The translations under genes and the position numbers were made by a program. The notes under the pieces were generated by a model. That model was not told the origin of the DNA. It saw only the letters and a program-made list of their open reading frames with translations, and ran no database searches. DNA of 64,000 nt from Thermodesulfovibrio aggregans (GTDB taxonomy: Bacteria; Nitrospirota; Thermodesulfovibrionia; Thermodesulfovibrionales; Thermodesulfovibrionaceae), in assembly GCF_001514535.1 (NCBI RefSeq), contig NZ_BCNO01000001.1:1135012-1199011 (forward strand). The letters run 5' to 3'. Every line of letters begins with the position of its first letter. Position 1 is the stretch's first letter. Below, piece after piece: positions 50,736 to 60,266 of the stretch.

Positions 50736-52928
50736 ATGAGTATTACCCGAAGAAATTTTTTAAAAATTGCTGCTGCCACAGGCGGTCTTGCAATAGCTGG
50801 AACTTCAACTGTAACCTCTGTCTTAGGTCTTGGTAAAAAGCCTGTTTCCTTACCCCAATATATCCCTACTACTTGTGAGATGTGTTTCTGGAGATGCGGT
50901 GTAATTGCAAAAGTTGTTGATGGAAAAGTTGTAAAGCTTGATGGAAATCCCCTTCATCCAAACTCTCGGGGTAAACTCTGTGCAAGAGGACATGGTGGAA
51001 TAGGGCTTCTTTATGATCCTGACAGACTTAAAACTCCTCTTATTAATACAGGTGCAAGAGGAGAAGCGAAATTTAAAAAAGCATCATGGGATGAGGCGCT
51101 TGGCTTTGTTGCAGATAAAATGCAGAAAATTAAGGAAAAATACGGAGCAGAATCAATAGCTTTACTTACACATGGAACAATTTCAACCTATTTCATGCAT
51201 CTTCTTCAAGCTTTTGGTTCTCCAAATTTTGCGATGCCATCTTTTGCTTTATGTAGAGGTGCTCGTGGAGTTGCCTTTGAGCTTACATTTGGAGAAGATG
51301 TAGGTAATCCTGAAAGACTTGATATTCAGAATAGCAAAGTAGTTGTTTTGATAGGTAGTCATCTTGGTGAGAATGCTCATAATTCTCAATGTCAGGAGTT
51401 TGCAGAAGCAGTGGGCAAGGATGCTACTGTTATAGTGGTTGACCCGAGATTTTCTACTGCTGCAGGCAAGGCAAAATACTGGTTGCCAATAAAGCCTGCT
51501 ACTGATTTAGCCCTTTTATTGTCATGGATAAATGTAATAATAAACGAAGGACTTTACGATAAAGAGTATGTTGCAAAATATACCAGTGGTTTTAATGAAG
51601 TTGCTATGGCTGTAAAAGAATATACACCAGAGTGGGCGGAAAAGGAGACTGATATTCCATCTAGTTTAATTGTTGACACAGCAAGAGTAATTGGTAAAAA
51701 CAGACCGCATGTTTTAATCCATCCTGGAAGACACACTGCCTGGTATTCAGATAATGTTCAGCGTCAGCGTGCTGTTGCCATATTGACAGCACTTTTAGGT
51801 GCTTATGGAAGACCTGGTGGAATATATCTCAGTCCAAAGAAAAAACTTGAACCAGTATTCCTATCAGATAAAGATTATCCAGAGCCGCAAAAGCCTGCAT
51901 TAAACAAAGGTGACTATCCATTTGCAGGTGAAGAAGGGGTAACTCATGTAATTGTTAAAGCTACTTTAACAGAACAGCCCTATCCAATAAAGGGCTGGTT
52001 TATTACAGGAACGAACATAATGAAGGCTATGCCAAATCAAAGAGATACATTGAGTGCTATTCAAAAACTTGAACTTCTTGTAGCTGTTGATATGATGCCT
52101 TATGATGGAGTAATGCTTGCTGATGTGGTGCTACCAGAGTGCACCTATCTTGAGCGTCATGACGACCTCTTCACTGTTAAAGAGAGAGCCTTTGGAATTT
52201 CAATTCGTCAACCAGTTGTTCAGCCTATGTATGATTCAAAACCTGGATGGTGGATAGCAAAGGAACTCGGTAAAAGGCTTGGACTTGAAGATTACTTTCC
52301 ATGGAATACTTTTGAAGATTTCTTAAAAATGAAGTGCGAAACTTGGGGAATAGACTACAGCGAGCTTGTAAAGAAAGGATATATAAGTTTTCCAGAAAGT
52401 GAAGCCCCGTACATAACATCTGATAATCAACCAAAATTTAAGACCCCATCAGGCAAGATAGAGCTTTACAGCAAAGAACTTAAAGAAAAAGGTTTTGATC
52501 CTGTTCCAAAATACACAAAACACAAGCAACCACCGGAAGGCTGGTTCAGACTTATTTATGGAAGAGCTCCAGTGCACACTTTTTCAAGAACAACCAATAA
52601 TCCATCTTTGTGGGAACTTATGAAAGAAAATACAGCCTGGGTAAATGCAAAGGTGGCAAAAAAAATGGGACTCAAAAATGAAGATTATATAGTATTGATA
52701 AATCAAGATGGCGTAAAATCTAACAAAGTTCGGATAAAAGTTACAGAGAGAATCAGAGAAGATTGTATTTACCTTGTTCATGGATTTTCCTCTACTTCAA
52801 AACTTCTCCATAGAGCATATTTAAGAGGAGCTGATGATCAGCAGTTAATAACAAAATACGATATTGACCCAATAAGTGGAAGTGTTGGAATGAGAGTTAA
52901 TTTTGTAAAGATTTCCAAGGAGGTATAA
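50736..52928 (+). CDS. psrA: molybdopterin oxidoreductase, polysulfide/thiosulfate reductase catalytic subunit type
   Basis: A 730-residue exported enzyme of the Mo/W-bis-pterin family. The Tat signal is TRRNFLKIAAATGGLAIAGT; the [4Fe-4S] site is CEMCFWRCG with CARG later; the metal ligand is probably Cys173 in PSFALCRGARG; a dinucleotide-binding C-terminal domain ends near residue 725. With psrB and psrC it forms a membrane-bound periplasmic complex. Polysulfide, thiosulfate or tetrathionate are possible substrates; the exact one cannot be told from sequence. It is not a selenoprotein. Confidence 0.88.
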   Translation: MSITRRNFLKIAAATGGLAIAGTSTVTSVLGLGKKPVSLPQYIPTTCEMCFWRCGVIAKVVDGKVVKLDGNPLHPNSRGKLCARGHGGIGLLYDPDRLKTPLINTGARGEAKFKKASWDEALGFVADKMQKIKEKYGAESIALLTHGTISTYFMHLLQAFGSPNFAMPSFALCRGARGVAFELTFGEDVGNPERLDIQNSKVVVLIGSHLGENAHNSQCQEFAEAVGKDATVIVVDPRFSTAAGKAKYWLPIKPATDLALLLSWINVIINEGLYDKEYVAKYTSGFNEVAMAVKEYTPEWAEKETDIPSSLIVDTARVIGKNRPHVLIHPGRHTAWYSDNVQRQRAVAILTALLGAYGRPGGIYLSPKKKLEPVFLSDKDYPEPQKPALNKGDYPFAGEEGVTHVIVKATLTEQPYPIKGWFITGTNIMKAMPNQRDTLSAIQKLELLVAVDMMPYDGVMLADVVLPECTYLERHDDLFTVKERAFGISIRQPVVQPMYDSKPGWWIAKELGKRLGLEDYFPWNTFEDFLKMKCETWGIDYSELVKKGYISFPESEAPYITSDNQPKFKTPSGKIELYSKELKEKGFDPVPKYTKHKQPPEGWFRLIYGRAPVHTFSRTTNNPSLWELMKENTAWVNAKVAKKMGLKNEDYIVLINQDGVKSNKVRIKVTERIREDCIYLVHGFSSTSKLLHRAYLRGADDQQLITKYDIDPISGSVGMRVNFVKISKEV

Positions 52929-52929
52929 C

Positions 52930-53487
52930 ATGCCAAAATATGTGATGGTAATAGATGTTGAAAGGTGTATTGGATGTATGGCATGTGTCATTGCCTGTAA
53001 AAAAGAAAATAATGTTGCAGATGGATACTTTAGAACAAGGGTTGTTGAAGAGGTAAGAGGTGAGTTTCCTTATTTGAAAATGGAATTAAGATCTGAACTT
53101 TGCAATCACTGTGAAAATGCACCATGCATAGATGCTTGCCCTACAAGAGCATCCCATAGGGCAAAGGACGGAACAGTTCAGATTGACAAAAAGAAATGCA
53201 TTGGCTGTAAAGCCTGTATCTTAGCTTGTCCATATGATGCAAGATATTCAACTCCTGAGGGAGTGGCTGATAAATGCACATTTTGTGAACACAGAATAAA
53301 AGAGGGAAAGAAACCTGCATGTGTTGAAACATGTCTTGGTAAGTCAAGAATTTTTGGTGATCTTGACGACCCAAATTCTGAGGTATCACAACTTTTGAAG
53401 AAGCATGATGCGGCGGTCAGACTTGAGTTTGCAGGAACAAAGCCAAGAGTTTTTTACATTAACAAAAAATTTGCAGGAGGGCTATGA
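52930..53487 (+). CDS. psrB: PsrB-like iron-sulfur subunit
   Basis: A 185-residue protein with four cysteine clusters (CIGCMACVIACKKE, CNHCENAPCIDACPT, CIGCKACILACPYD and CTFCEHRIKEGKKPACVETC), so four [4Fe-4S] clusters. It relays electrons from the membrane subunit to PsrA. CAAGGAGG precedes the ATG. It overlaps psrC by 4 bases. Confidence 0.92.
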   Translation: MPKYVMVIDVERCIGCMACVIACKKENNVADGYFRTRVVEEVRGEFPYLKMELRSELCNHCENAPCIDACPTRASHRAKDGTVQIDKKKCIGCKACILACPYDARYSTPEGVADKCTFCEHRIKEGKKPACVETCLGKSRIFGDLDDPNSEVSQLLKKHDAAVRLEFAGTKPRVFYINKKFAGGL

Positions 53488-54473
53488 TGATAGAGATAGG
53501 AATTACAGGAACAAATACAATAACATTTCCCTATCTGGAGGTTTGGGACTGGAGAATTGTTCTTTATCTCTTTTTAGGAGGTCTTTCTGCTGGTATGCTT
53601 GTAATGTGCTCAATAGCGAACTTAAGGATACCGAAGCAGCCTGTTGAAGAGCTTGCTCAGTGCGTTAGAGCACCATTAATTGCCTTTATAGTACTTGCTG
53701 TAGGTGCTTTATTTATAATTTTTGACCTTGGCTCTCCATTTAATCTTATATGGGGTTATTTAACATTTCAGCCTCTCTCTTTGATGTCCTGGGGTACCTG
53801 GGGAGTTCCAATTGTACTTTTTGCTAATGCCCTTTATATCTTAGCTGTAATTCCAAAGGACCAGAGACATCGCCTAAAATTCTCTTTTTTAATAAAGATA
53901 TCTGAAAAACTTGCTCTTAAGATGAGACCTATCGCAAAGTTAAACTTTGCTTTAGGAATATTTCTTGGTATATATACCGGAGTACTTCTCAGCTCTTTCT
54001 CAGCAATTCCTCTCTGGAATAATGCTACACTTCCAATTCTTTTTCTTATTTCTGCTTTGTCCTCAGGTGCAGCTATGATTGTTATAATAGCAAAGAAGGC
54101 AGAGATAAAATTTTTATTCACTAAAATTGACATATGGTTGATAGTTGCAGAACTTGTAGTGATAGCGTTGTTCTTCTATGGACTTTATACCTCAACAGCA
54201 CCATACAAGAAAGCCATTGAGCCATTTTTCTCACTAACCAGTGAACACTTTATCTTTACAGTTGCTTTGATTGCTATATTCTTACTGCTTCCTCTTGCAT
54301 TAAGAATTAAGCTGGGTGAATTAAAAGAATTTCAAAATGAAGTTCATGAAGAGTTTACAAAGGCTCAGATTTTCAGGATGAACTTTGCTGCTGTGCTAGT
54401 TATTGCAGGAACTTTGATTTTAAGAGCAGCAATAGTATATGCAGGACAGTTAACAAAGTTATCGCCTTATTGA
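53484..54473 (+). CDS. psrC: NrfD/PsrC-like membrane subunit
   Basis: A 329-residue protein with about nine helices and the NrfD-type start WDWRIVLYLFLGGLSAGMLV, then DLGSPFNLIWGYLTFQPLSL and SWGTWGVPIVLF. It exchanges electrons with menaquinone at the outer face of the membrane. It begins ATGATG at 53484, overlapping psrB, and is the last gene of the unit. Confidence 0.92.
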   Translation: MMIEIGITGTNTITFPYLEVWDWRIVLYLFLGGLSAGMLVMCSIANLRIPKQPVEELAQCVRAPLIAFIVLAVGALFIIFDLGSPFNLIWGYLTFQPLSLMSWGTWGVPIVLFANALYILAVIPKDQRHRLKFSFLIKISEKLALKMRPIAKLNFALGIFLGIYTGVLLSSFSAIPLWNNATLPILFLISALSSGAAMIVIIAKKAEIKFLFTKIDIWLIVAELVVIALFFYGLYTSTAPYKKAIEPFFSLTSEHFIFTVALIAIFLLLPLALRIKLGELKEFQNEVHEEFTKAQIFRMNFAAVLVIAGTLILRAAIVYAGQLTKLSPY

Positions 54474-54511
54474 TATAATTTAATCATTCATAAAAGAAAG
54501 GAGGTGAAAAA

Positions 54512-54805
54512 ATGAAAAAGGCATTAGTACTTTCAGTAATTCTAACATTTATTCTTGCGGTGACTTTTGCTGGTTTTGCTGCAGAAACAAAGAAAACTGA
54601 GACAGTACAGGGAACAGTTACAAAAATTGATGGGAACAAACTGACAATTAAGAAGGATGACGGAACTGAAGTCACAGTGGAGGTAAAGGATGCGAAAGGC
54701 ATTAAAGTAGGAGACAAAGTTAAAGTAAAGAATGGTGTTGTAACAAAGGAAAAAGAAAAGAAAGAGGCATCACCAAAGAAGAAAAAGGCTGTTGAAGGCT
54801 GTTAA
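54512..54805 (+). CDS. small secreted lysine-rich protein, OB-fold-like
   Basis: A 97-residue protein with a signal peptide (KKALVLSVILTFILAVTFAGFA). The mature part (TVQGTVTKIDGNKLTIKKDD, EVKDAKGIKVGDKVKVKNGV) alternates short strands in the way of small periplasmic OB-like domains, followed by a lysine-rich tail and a final Cys. AAAGGAGGTG precedes the ATG and a terminator follows, so it is a monocistronic gene. Function is not known to me. Confidence 0.75.
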   Translation: MKKALVLSVILTFILAVTFAGFAAETKKTETVQGTVTKIDGNKLTIKKDDGTEVTVEVKDAKGIKVGDKVKVKNGVVTKEKEKKEASPKKKKAVEGC

Positions 54806-54806
54806 T

Positions 54807-54833
54807 AATGAGGGGGGATATTCCCCCTCATTT
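54807..54833 (+). terminator. terminator after small secreted protein gene
   Basis: ATGAGGGGG (54808-54816) pairs with CCCCCTCAT (54823-54831) around a 6-base loop, followed by TTTAAAAATT. Confidence 0.85.
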
Positions 54834-54839
54834 AAAAAT

Positions 54840-54869
54840 TTGACATAAAAACACCGAAACATTTAAAAT
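54840..54869 (+). promoter_or_regulatory. promoter of ferredoxin gene, leaderless type
   Basis: TTGACA 54840-54845, 18-bp spacer, TAAAAT 54864-54869, then 7 bases to the ATG at 54877. There is no Shine-Dalgarno in TAAACCC. Confidence 0.6.
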
Positions 54870-54876
54870 TAAACCC

Positions 54877-55104
54877 ATGCAAACAAAAGTTAAAAAAGGC
54901 TTAATTGTTATTGATTCAGAGAGATGTAAAGGCTGTAAATACTGTATTTTAACCTGCCCAAAAGGCTGCATTGAACTTTCATCAGAGTTTAATGCATCAG
55001 GTTTTTTCCCTGCCAGATTTTCAAATCCTGAAAACTGTATAGGATGTGCAATGTGTGCAGTTGTTTGTCCTGAGATAGCCATTGAGGTCTTTGTAGAAGA
55101 TTAA
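54877..55104 (+). CDS. 2[4Fe-4S] ferredoxin
   Basis: A 75-residue protein with CKGCKYCILTCPKGCI and CIGCAMCAVVCPEIAI. The insertion between the clusters (SSEFNASGFFPARFSNPENC) is like that of KorD/VorD subunits of 2-oxoacid oxidoreductases, but no alpha, beta or gamma genes follow; the next gene is hdrA, 48 bp on. It may be the ferredoxin partner of HdrA, or an orphan delta-type subunit. Confidence 0.85.
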   Translation: MQTKVKKGLIVIDSERCKGCKYCILTCPKGCIELSSEFNASGFFPARFSNPENCIGCAMCAVVCPEIAIEVFVED

Positions 55105-55113
55105 TCCTTTCTG

Positions 55114-55122
55114 TGGTAAAAT
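55114..55122 (+). promoter_or_regulatory. extended -10 box upstream of hdrA
   Basis: TGG-TAAAAT at 55114-55122, identical to the box before the por operon. It lies 30 bases before the hdrA start. Confidence 0.4.
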
Positions 55123-55152
55123 AGTCTAAAACTTTCACAAACGGGGTTAGTT

Positions 55153-56976
55153 TTGAAAATTGGGGCTATTTTTTGTAGTTGTGCCGGTCAGATAGCTGAA
55201 AAAATTGATTTTGAAAAAATAAAACTCTTTGTAAAAGATAAAATCGCATGGTTTGAAAAATTTGATTTAGCCTGCTCAGAGGAAACTAAAAAGAAAATTA
55301 TAAATTTATTAGCCCTGAGAAAACCTGATGGATTATTAATTCTTGGCTGTTCACCAAAGAATAAAGAGTCCCTATTTCACAGTATTGCTGAACAGGCTGG
55401 AATTAACCCTTACATGATAAACTTTGTTAATCTGAGAGAACAGGTTGTGTGGGTCACTGAAAAAAAGGAGGATGCATTAAAAAAGGCATATGCACTCTTT
55501 AACGGAGCTTTGGAAAGATTAAAAAAACAAAAACCTCTTTTTGAAAAACAATTTCCCTTCTGTGATGAAGTAATGATAGTTGGAGGAGGTATAGCAGGTC
55601 TTAAGGCAGCAGTTAGTCTTTCAAAGGCTGGTCGGAAAGTTTATCTCATTGAAAGGGAAAATTCTCTTGGGGGTAAAATCACCAAATATGAAAAACTCTT
55701 TCCAGCCCTTTCCTGTGGACCCTGTGTGGTGCATCCAATGATTGAAGAGGTTTTAAATTCTGATATAGAACTGCGATTAAATTCAGAATTGAAAGAATTA
55801 AAAGGATTTTTCGGAAGCCTTTTTGCAAAGGTTTTATCAAAGCCAGTTTATGTTAATCCTCAAAAATGTATTGGCTGTGGTCAATGTGAAGAAGTCTGTC
55901 CAGTAAATGCTATCAGAGTAGAACCAATGAAACTTCCAGCAGTGGCAAGAATAAATCCTGAACTATGTATTGCACTTCAAGGCGAGGATTGTAACCTTTG
56001 TATAAAAGAATGCCCTGTGCCAGATACGATAAATTTTAATGAGAGGGGAAAAGAGGAAAATATAAAAGTTGGGTCTGTGCTATGGGCAACAGGATTTGAA
56101 CTTATGGATTGTAAAACTATTCCTCAGTTTGGATATGGAAGATTTAAAGATGTATATAATGCTATTGAGTTTGAAGAAATTTTAAACTCTGAAGGACCCA
56201 CAAAGGGAGAAATTTTAACCAGCTCAGGGCAGTCTCCTCAGAGGATTGCCATTATTCACTGTGTTGGAAGTCTTGATGAAAATTTCTATCCCTACTGCAG
56301 TAAAATATGCTGTCAGTATGCTTTTAAGTTTAACAGAGTTATCAGACAGATCTTGCCAGATGTTGAAATAGTTCACTTTTTTAAGGAAATAGTCCTTCCT
56401 GGTAAAAAGGCATACAAACTTTATTCACAGGCAATTAAAGATCCTTTAACGAGAATTTTAAGATATGAAAGTTTAAATGAATTAAAAATTGACAAGGAAG
56501 ATTCTTTAATTATCTATTTCAAGGAATATAAAATTCTCTGTGACATTGTTGTTCTCTGTCCTGCCATTGTTTCTGATAAAAACTTGCCCGAACTTTCAGG
56601 AGTATTTTTAGCAGGTTCTGTGAAAGAGCCAATGACAATTGAGGAAGCAGAAACTGATGCGATGGCGCAGATTGGAGAAATTCTTTGTTTATTTAAAAAG
56701 AAAATAACTAAACAACCATTTATAGCCCAAATAGATTATAATAAATGCAGCCGTTGTGGTATATGTTTATCTCAATGTCCCTATAAGGCAATTGAGATAG
56801 TTGAGGAAAAACCAGAAATTATAGAAGTTTTATGTGAAGGATGTGGGATATGTGTGGCATCCTGTCCTTCAAAGGCAATTGATATGGAAGGTTACAGTGA
56901 AGAACAGATTTACTCTGAAATAGATGGAATACTGAAAGCGATTGAGGAGGTAAGTTATGGCAGTGATTTTACTTGA
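55153..56976 (+). CDS. hdrA: HdrA-like FAD/iron-sulfur protein
   Basis: A 607-residue soluble protein of the heterodisulfide-reductase subunit A family. An N-terminal domain (about 1-125) holds CSCAGQ and LACSE; the FAD domain begins IVGGGIAGLKAAVSLSKAGR with GGKITKYEKLFPALSCGPC; a ferredoxin insert reads CIGCGQCEEVCPVNAI plus CNLCIKECP; two further clusters lie at the C-terminus (CSRCGICLSQCPY, CEGCGICVASCPS). TTG start with GGGG upstream. HdrA proteins bifurcate or transfer electrons, but no hdrB/hdrC, qmo or mvhD genes are present here; instead tusA follows. Confidence 0.88.
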   Translation: MKIGAIFCSCAGQIAEKIDFEKIKLFVKDKIAWFEKFDLACSEETKKKIINLLALRKPDGLLILGCSPKNKESLFHSIAEQAGINPYMINFVNLREQVVWVTEKKEDALKKAYALFNGALERLKKQKPLFEKQFPFCDEVMIVGGGIAGLKAAVSLSKAGRKVYLIERENSLGGKITKYEKLFPALSCGPCVVHPMIEEVLNSDIELRLNSELKELKGFFGSLFAKVLSKPVYVNPQKCIGCGQCEEVCPVNAIRVEPMKLPAVARINPELCIALQGEDCNLCIKECPVPDTINFNERGKEENIKVGSVLWATGFELMDCKTIPQFGYGRFKDVYNAIEFEEILNSEGPTKGEILTSSGQSPQRIAIIHCVGSLDENFYPYCSKICCQYAFKFNRVIRQILPDVEIVHFFKEIVLPGKKAYKLYSQAIKDPLTRILRYESLNELKIDKEDSLIIYFKEYKILCDIVVLCPAIVSDKNLPELSGVFLAGSVKEPMTIEEAETDAMAQIGEILCLFKKKITKQPFIAQIDYNKCSRCGICLSQCPYKAIEIVEEKPEIIEVLCEGCGICVASCPSKAIDMEGYSEEQIYSEIDGILKAIEEVSYGSDFT

Positions 56977-57181
56977 TGCTCGTGGTTTAAAATGTCCTCA
57001 GCCAACAATTCAGATGACAATCAAAGCATTGAAAATGAAAAAAGGAGATATTCTTGAAGTCATTGCAGACTGTCCCACCTTTGAAAATGATGTTAAAAAC
57101 TGGTGCAGAAGAAACAATAAAACTCTTTTATGGATAAGAGATGAAGGCAACGGAGTAAAAAGATGTCAGGTTCAGTTTTAA
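56957..57181 (+). CDS. TusA/SirA-family sulfur carrier protein
   Basis: A 74-residue protein with the TusA signature LDARGLKCPQPTIQMTIKAL, whose Cys accepts persulfide sulfur, and DCPTFENDVKNWCRRNN. It overlaps hdrA by 20 bases and the binding-protein gene by 19 bases. TusA beside HdrA suggests sulfur transfer in the cytoplasm, for example in elemental-sulfur or thiosulfate metabolism. Confidence 0.9.
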   Translation: MAVILLDARGLKCPQPTIQMTIKALKMKKGDILEVIADCPTFENDVKNWCRRNNKTLLWIRDEGNGVKRCQVQF

Positions 57182-58407
57182 AAACTTTTTTAATCATCAC
57201 TATTGCTTTATTAATTCCTTCCTTTTTAGGTGCCGAACAAAATAGTGACAGTATAGTCCTTGGTATGTCAGCTGCTTTTAAGGGTCCAACAGGAGGGCTT
57301 GGAATAGAGCTTTACAGAGGAGCAATGGCATATTTTGAGCATGTCAACAGAAATGGCGGTATTTATGGTAAAAAGATTGTCATTAAAGCCTATGACGATG
57401 GCTACAATCCTATTCCAACAATAAAAAACACTATAAAACTCGTTGAAGAAGATAATGTGTTCACACTTTTCAACTATGTTGGAACTCCTACAGTAACAAG
57501 AATTTTACCGATACTGAAAAGTTACAGCAATAGAAATATCTATTTATTTTTCCCTTTTACAGGAGCACTTCCTCACAGAAAACCTCCCTATGACGAATAT
57601 GTATTTAATTTAAGAGCATCCTATGAACAGGAAACAGGCGGGCTTGTTGAGAATTTCATAAAGATTGGAAGAAAGAAGATAGGAATTTTTTATCAGGCTG
57701 ATGCTTATGGAAGAAGTGGATGGGATGGCGTAAGAAAAACCCTTGCAAAGTATGGCTCTAAAATAGTAGCAGAGGCAACATATAAAAGAGGTGCTAAATA
57801 TTCAGACAGTTTTAAAAAGCAGGTTGAAATTCTCAAAAATGCAGGAGCTGATGCTGTTATCTCTGTGGGTGCCTATGCAGCCTGTGCAGGATTCATAAGA
57901 GATGCAAGAGACATGGGATGGGATGTTCCTATTGCTAATGTGTCCTTTGTAGGAAGTGAATTTATGATTAATCTTCTTCTTGAGGAAGAGAAAAAAACTG
58001 GCAGAAAATACACTTACAATTTGATAAACTCTCAGGTAGTGCCAAGCTATGAAGACATGAGTTTACGAGCTGTAAAGGAATATAGAGATTTAATGGACAG
58101 ATACAATCCTTTACCCCCTTCAGAATTGATGGAGCCAGACTACAGACCTCTTAAATACAGTTTTGTAAGCTTTGAAGGCTTTCTTAATGCAAAGGTTATT
58201 GTTGAAGTTCTAAAAAAACTTGGTAAAGAACCAAAGAGAGAAAATATTAAAAAAGTGGTGGAGCACATAAAAAATCTTGATATAGGAATTGATGAAAAAA
58301 TCAGTTTTTCTCCAACAAAACATCAGGCATTAAATAAAGTTTATTATACGACCTATAAAGATGGTAAATTTGTTCCAATAAAAGACTGGAGTGAATGGAA
58401 AAAATGA
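57163..58407 (+). CDS. periplasmic ligand-binding protein, branched-chain amino-acid/urea-type
   Basis: A 414-residue exported protein: signal [17 protein letters not shown], then the type I binding-protein fold of the LivJ/UrtA group ([58 protein letters not shown]). No permease or ATPase genes accompany it. Instead a histidine kinase and a receiver follow with overlapping or abutting reading frames, so the protein most likely presents a ligand to the kinase rather than to a transporter. The ligand is not known. Confidence 0.85.
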   Translation: MSGSVLKTFLIITIALLIPSFLGAEQNSDSIVLGMSAAFKGPTGGLGIELYRGAMAYFEHVNRNGGIYGKKIVIKAYDDGYNPIPTIKNTIKLVEEDNVFTLFNYVGTPTVTRILPILKSYSNRNIYLFFPFTGALPHRKPPYDEYVFNLRASYEQETGGLVENFIKIGRKKIGIFYQADAYGRSGWDGVRKTLAKYGSKIVAEATYKRGAKYSDSFKKQVEILKNAGADAVISVGAYAACAGFIRDARDMGWDVPIANVSFVGSEFMINLLLEEEKKTGRKYTYNLINSQVVPSYEDMSLRAVKEYRDLMDRYNPLPPSELMEPDYRPLKYSFVSFEGFLNAKVIVEVLKKLGKEPKRENIKKVVEHIKNLDIGIDEKISFSPTKHQALNKVYYTTYKDGKFVPIKDWSEWKK

Positions 58408-60266
58408 GGATGTCAAAGCTTTTTCAGAAAACACTTATTGGAATAATATTTCTTTTTGCCATCATTTTTGTAACAATTAGTATTTTCTCAGGCTGGCATC
58501 TCTATAATAATCTTACTGAAGAGTACAAATCAAAAGGAACAGCCATTGCAAGCAGTATTGCTTCATCTTCTGCAGAAACAATTCTCAATCTTGATTCAGC
58601 AACTGTTCAGGCAATGATAGATCAGTTTCTTGAAATTGAAGGAGTTTCTTATGTTTTTGTTGTTGACTCAACAGGAGAAATAATTTCTCACACATTCATT
58701 CCAACAATCCCTGAAGAGATTAATAAGATTGCTCAGATACATAAAAGTGGTATAAGAGATGTCAGTATAGAAGGGGTTGGAGATTTTTTAGATGTAGTCT
58801 CTCCTATTACAGAAGGAGCTGTAGGATATGTTCATGTGGGAATGAATAAAAATAGCATTAATCAAAAGATGTGGACTGTGCTTGGTAAACAGCTTACACT
58901 TTTATTTATAATTTTTGTTTTTAGTGTAATTCTAGCTTATTTTATGGTTAATAAAATATCTCAGCCACTTAATCAACTCACTGAGTATGCTAAAAAACTT
59001 CTTGCACATGATTTTGATGCTAAGGTAGATATTAAATCAAAAGATGAAATAGGACTTCTTGCCAATACAATGCAATCAATGGCAAACAATATAAACGAGG
59101 TATTTGATAGATATGAGTTTGCACTTAAAGACGCTGTTGTTGAGCTTCAGGATACACTTGCCTATTTAACCACAATAATTGACAACATGGCAGATGGTCT
59201 TATAGTTGTTGATAAAGACGGAGTTATAAATCACATCAATCCTGCTGCATCAGAAATGTTTGGCAAAGCCGAATTTGAGATGATTGGAAAAAAAATAGAA
59301 ATTCTCGGAAAAGAGCTTGATAAGTTAGTAAAAAAATCTCTTAATACTGAAGAAGTTGTATCAACTGAAATAAATCTTGTTAATCAGAAAGTTGGGAAGG
59401 CTGTTGCAAAAAGCATTAAAAAAGAGTATTTCTCTGAAGAATCAGAAGCTAAAGGGATTCTTGGTTCTGTTATTTTAATAAGAGACATTACTCAGGAAAA
59501 AGAAGTTGACAGATTGAAAACCGAATTTATAACAGTAGTAAGTCATGAATTAAGAACTCCGCTCACATCAATACTTGGATTTGTTGAGATAATAAATAAA
59601 AAATTCGTTGAAACTATTCTCCCTCATCTTGATATGAATGATCCAAAATTATCCAAAGCAGTCAATAAGATTAATAAGAACTTTAATATTATTCTTTCTG
59701 AAGGGGAGAGAATAACATCACTTATAAATGATGTCCTTGATATTTCAAAGCTTGAGTCAGGTAAGGCAATATGGAATTTTTCAGAGATTTCATTGGAGGA
59801 AGTTATAACAAATGCATACAAGGCTCTTTCATCGCTTTTTGAACAAAAAGGGATTCCCTGTTATATAGAAGTTCCGCCAGAACTTCCAGTTGTCCTGGGT
59901 GATAAAGAAAGACTTATTCAGGTTGTAATTAATCTACTTTCAAATGCATTAAAATTTACTGAAAGAGGATATGTAAAATGTAAGGCAAGATTTAACGGAA
60001 ATGAAATTATTGTATCTGTAGAGGATACAGGTATTGGTATTCCAGATGAGGAAAAAGAAAGAATTTTTGAAAAATTTAAACAGGTAGGAGATTTAATAAG
60101 GGGTAAACCTAAAGGTACAGGACTTGGGCTTCCAATTTCCAAACAAATTGTTGAAGCTCATGGAGGGAAAATCTGGGTTGAAAGTGAAGTTGGTAAAGGA
60201 AGCACATTTTATTTCACAATTCCTTTAAAGAAAAAGGAGGAAGGCAGTGAAGATATTAATAGTTGA
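58395..60266 (+). CDS. membrane sensor histidine kinase with HAMP and PAS domains
   Basis: A 623-residue kinase: TM1 about 13-35, a periplasmic domain of about 125 residues, TM2 about 162-185, HAMP (about 187-240), coiled coil, PAS (about 260-370: [20 protein letters not shown]), H-box [20 protein letters not shown] and an HATPase domain ([51 protein letters not shown]). It begins inside the end of the binding-protein gene; ATG 58404, giving an ATGA overlap, is an alternative start. The periplasmic loop is a plausible contact for the binding protein. Confidence 0.9.
   Translation: MEKMRMSKLFQKTLIGIIFLFAIIFVTISIFSGWHLYNNLTEEYKSKGTAIASSIASSSAETILNLDSATVQAMIDQFLEIEGVSYVFVVDSTGEIISHTFIPTIPEEINKIAQIHKSGIRDVSIEGVGDFLDVVSPITEGAVGYVHVGMNKNSINQKMWTVLGKQLTLLFIIFVFSVILAYFMVNKISQPLNQLTEYAKKLLAHDFDAKVDIKSKDEIGLLANTMQSMANNINEVFDRYEFALKDAVVELQDTLAYLTTIIDNMADGLIVVDKDGVINHINPAASEMFGKAEFEMIGKKIEILGKELDKLVKKSLNTEEVVSTEINLVNQKVGKAVAKSIKKEYFSEESEAKGILGSVILIRDITQEKEVDRLKTEFITVVSHELRTPLTSILGFVEIINKKFVETILPHLDMNDPKLSKAVNKINKNFNIILSEGERITSLINDVLDISKLESGKAIWNFSEISLEEVITNAYKALSSLFEQKGIPCYIEVPPELPVVLGDKERLIQVVINLLSNALKFTERGYVKCKARFNGNEIIVSVEDTGIGIPDEEKERIFEKFKQVGDLIRGKPKGTGLGLPISKQIVEAHGGKIWVESEVGKGSTFYFTIPLKKKEEGSEDINS

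Noticed and set aside
54877-55104. Orphan delta subunit of a second 2-oxoacid oxidoreductase operon
   Set aside because: No alpha, beta or gamma genes are adjacent; called a ferredoxin, with the alternative noted.
57163-58407. Part of a branched-chain amino-acid ABC transporter
   Set aside because: No permease or ATPase genes in the neighbourhood; coupled instead to a sensor kinase.
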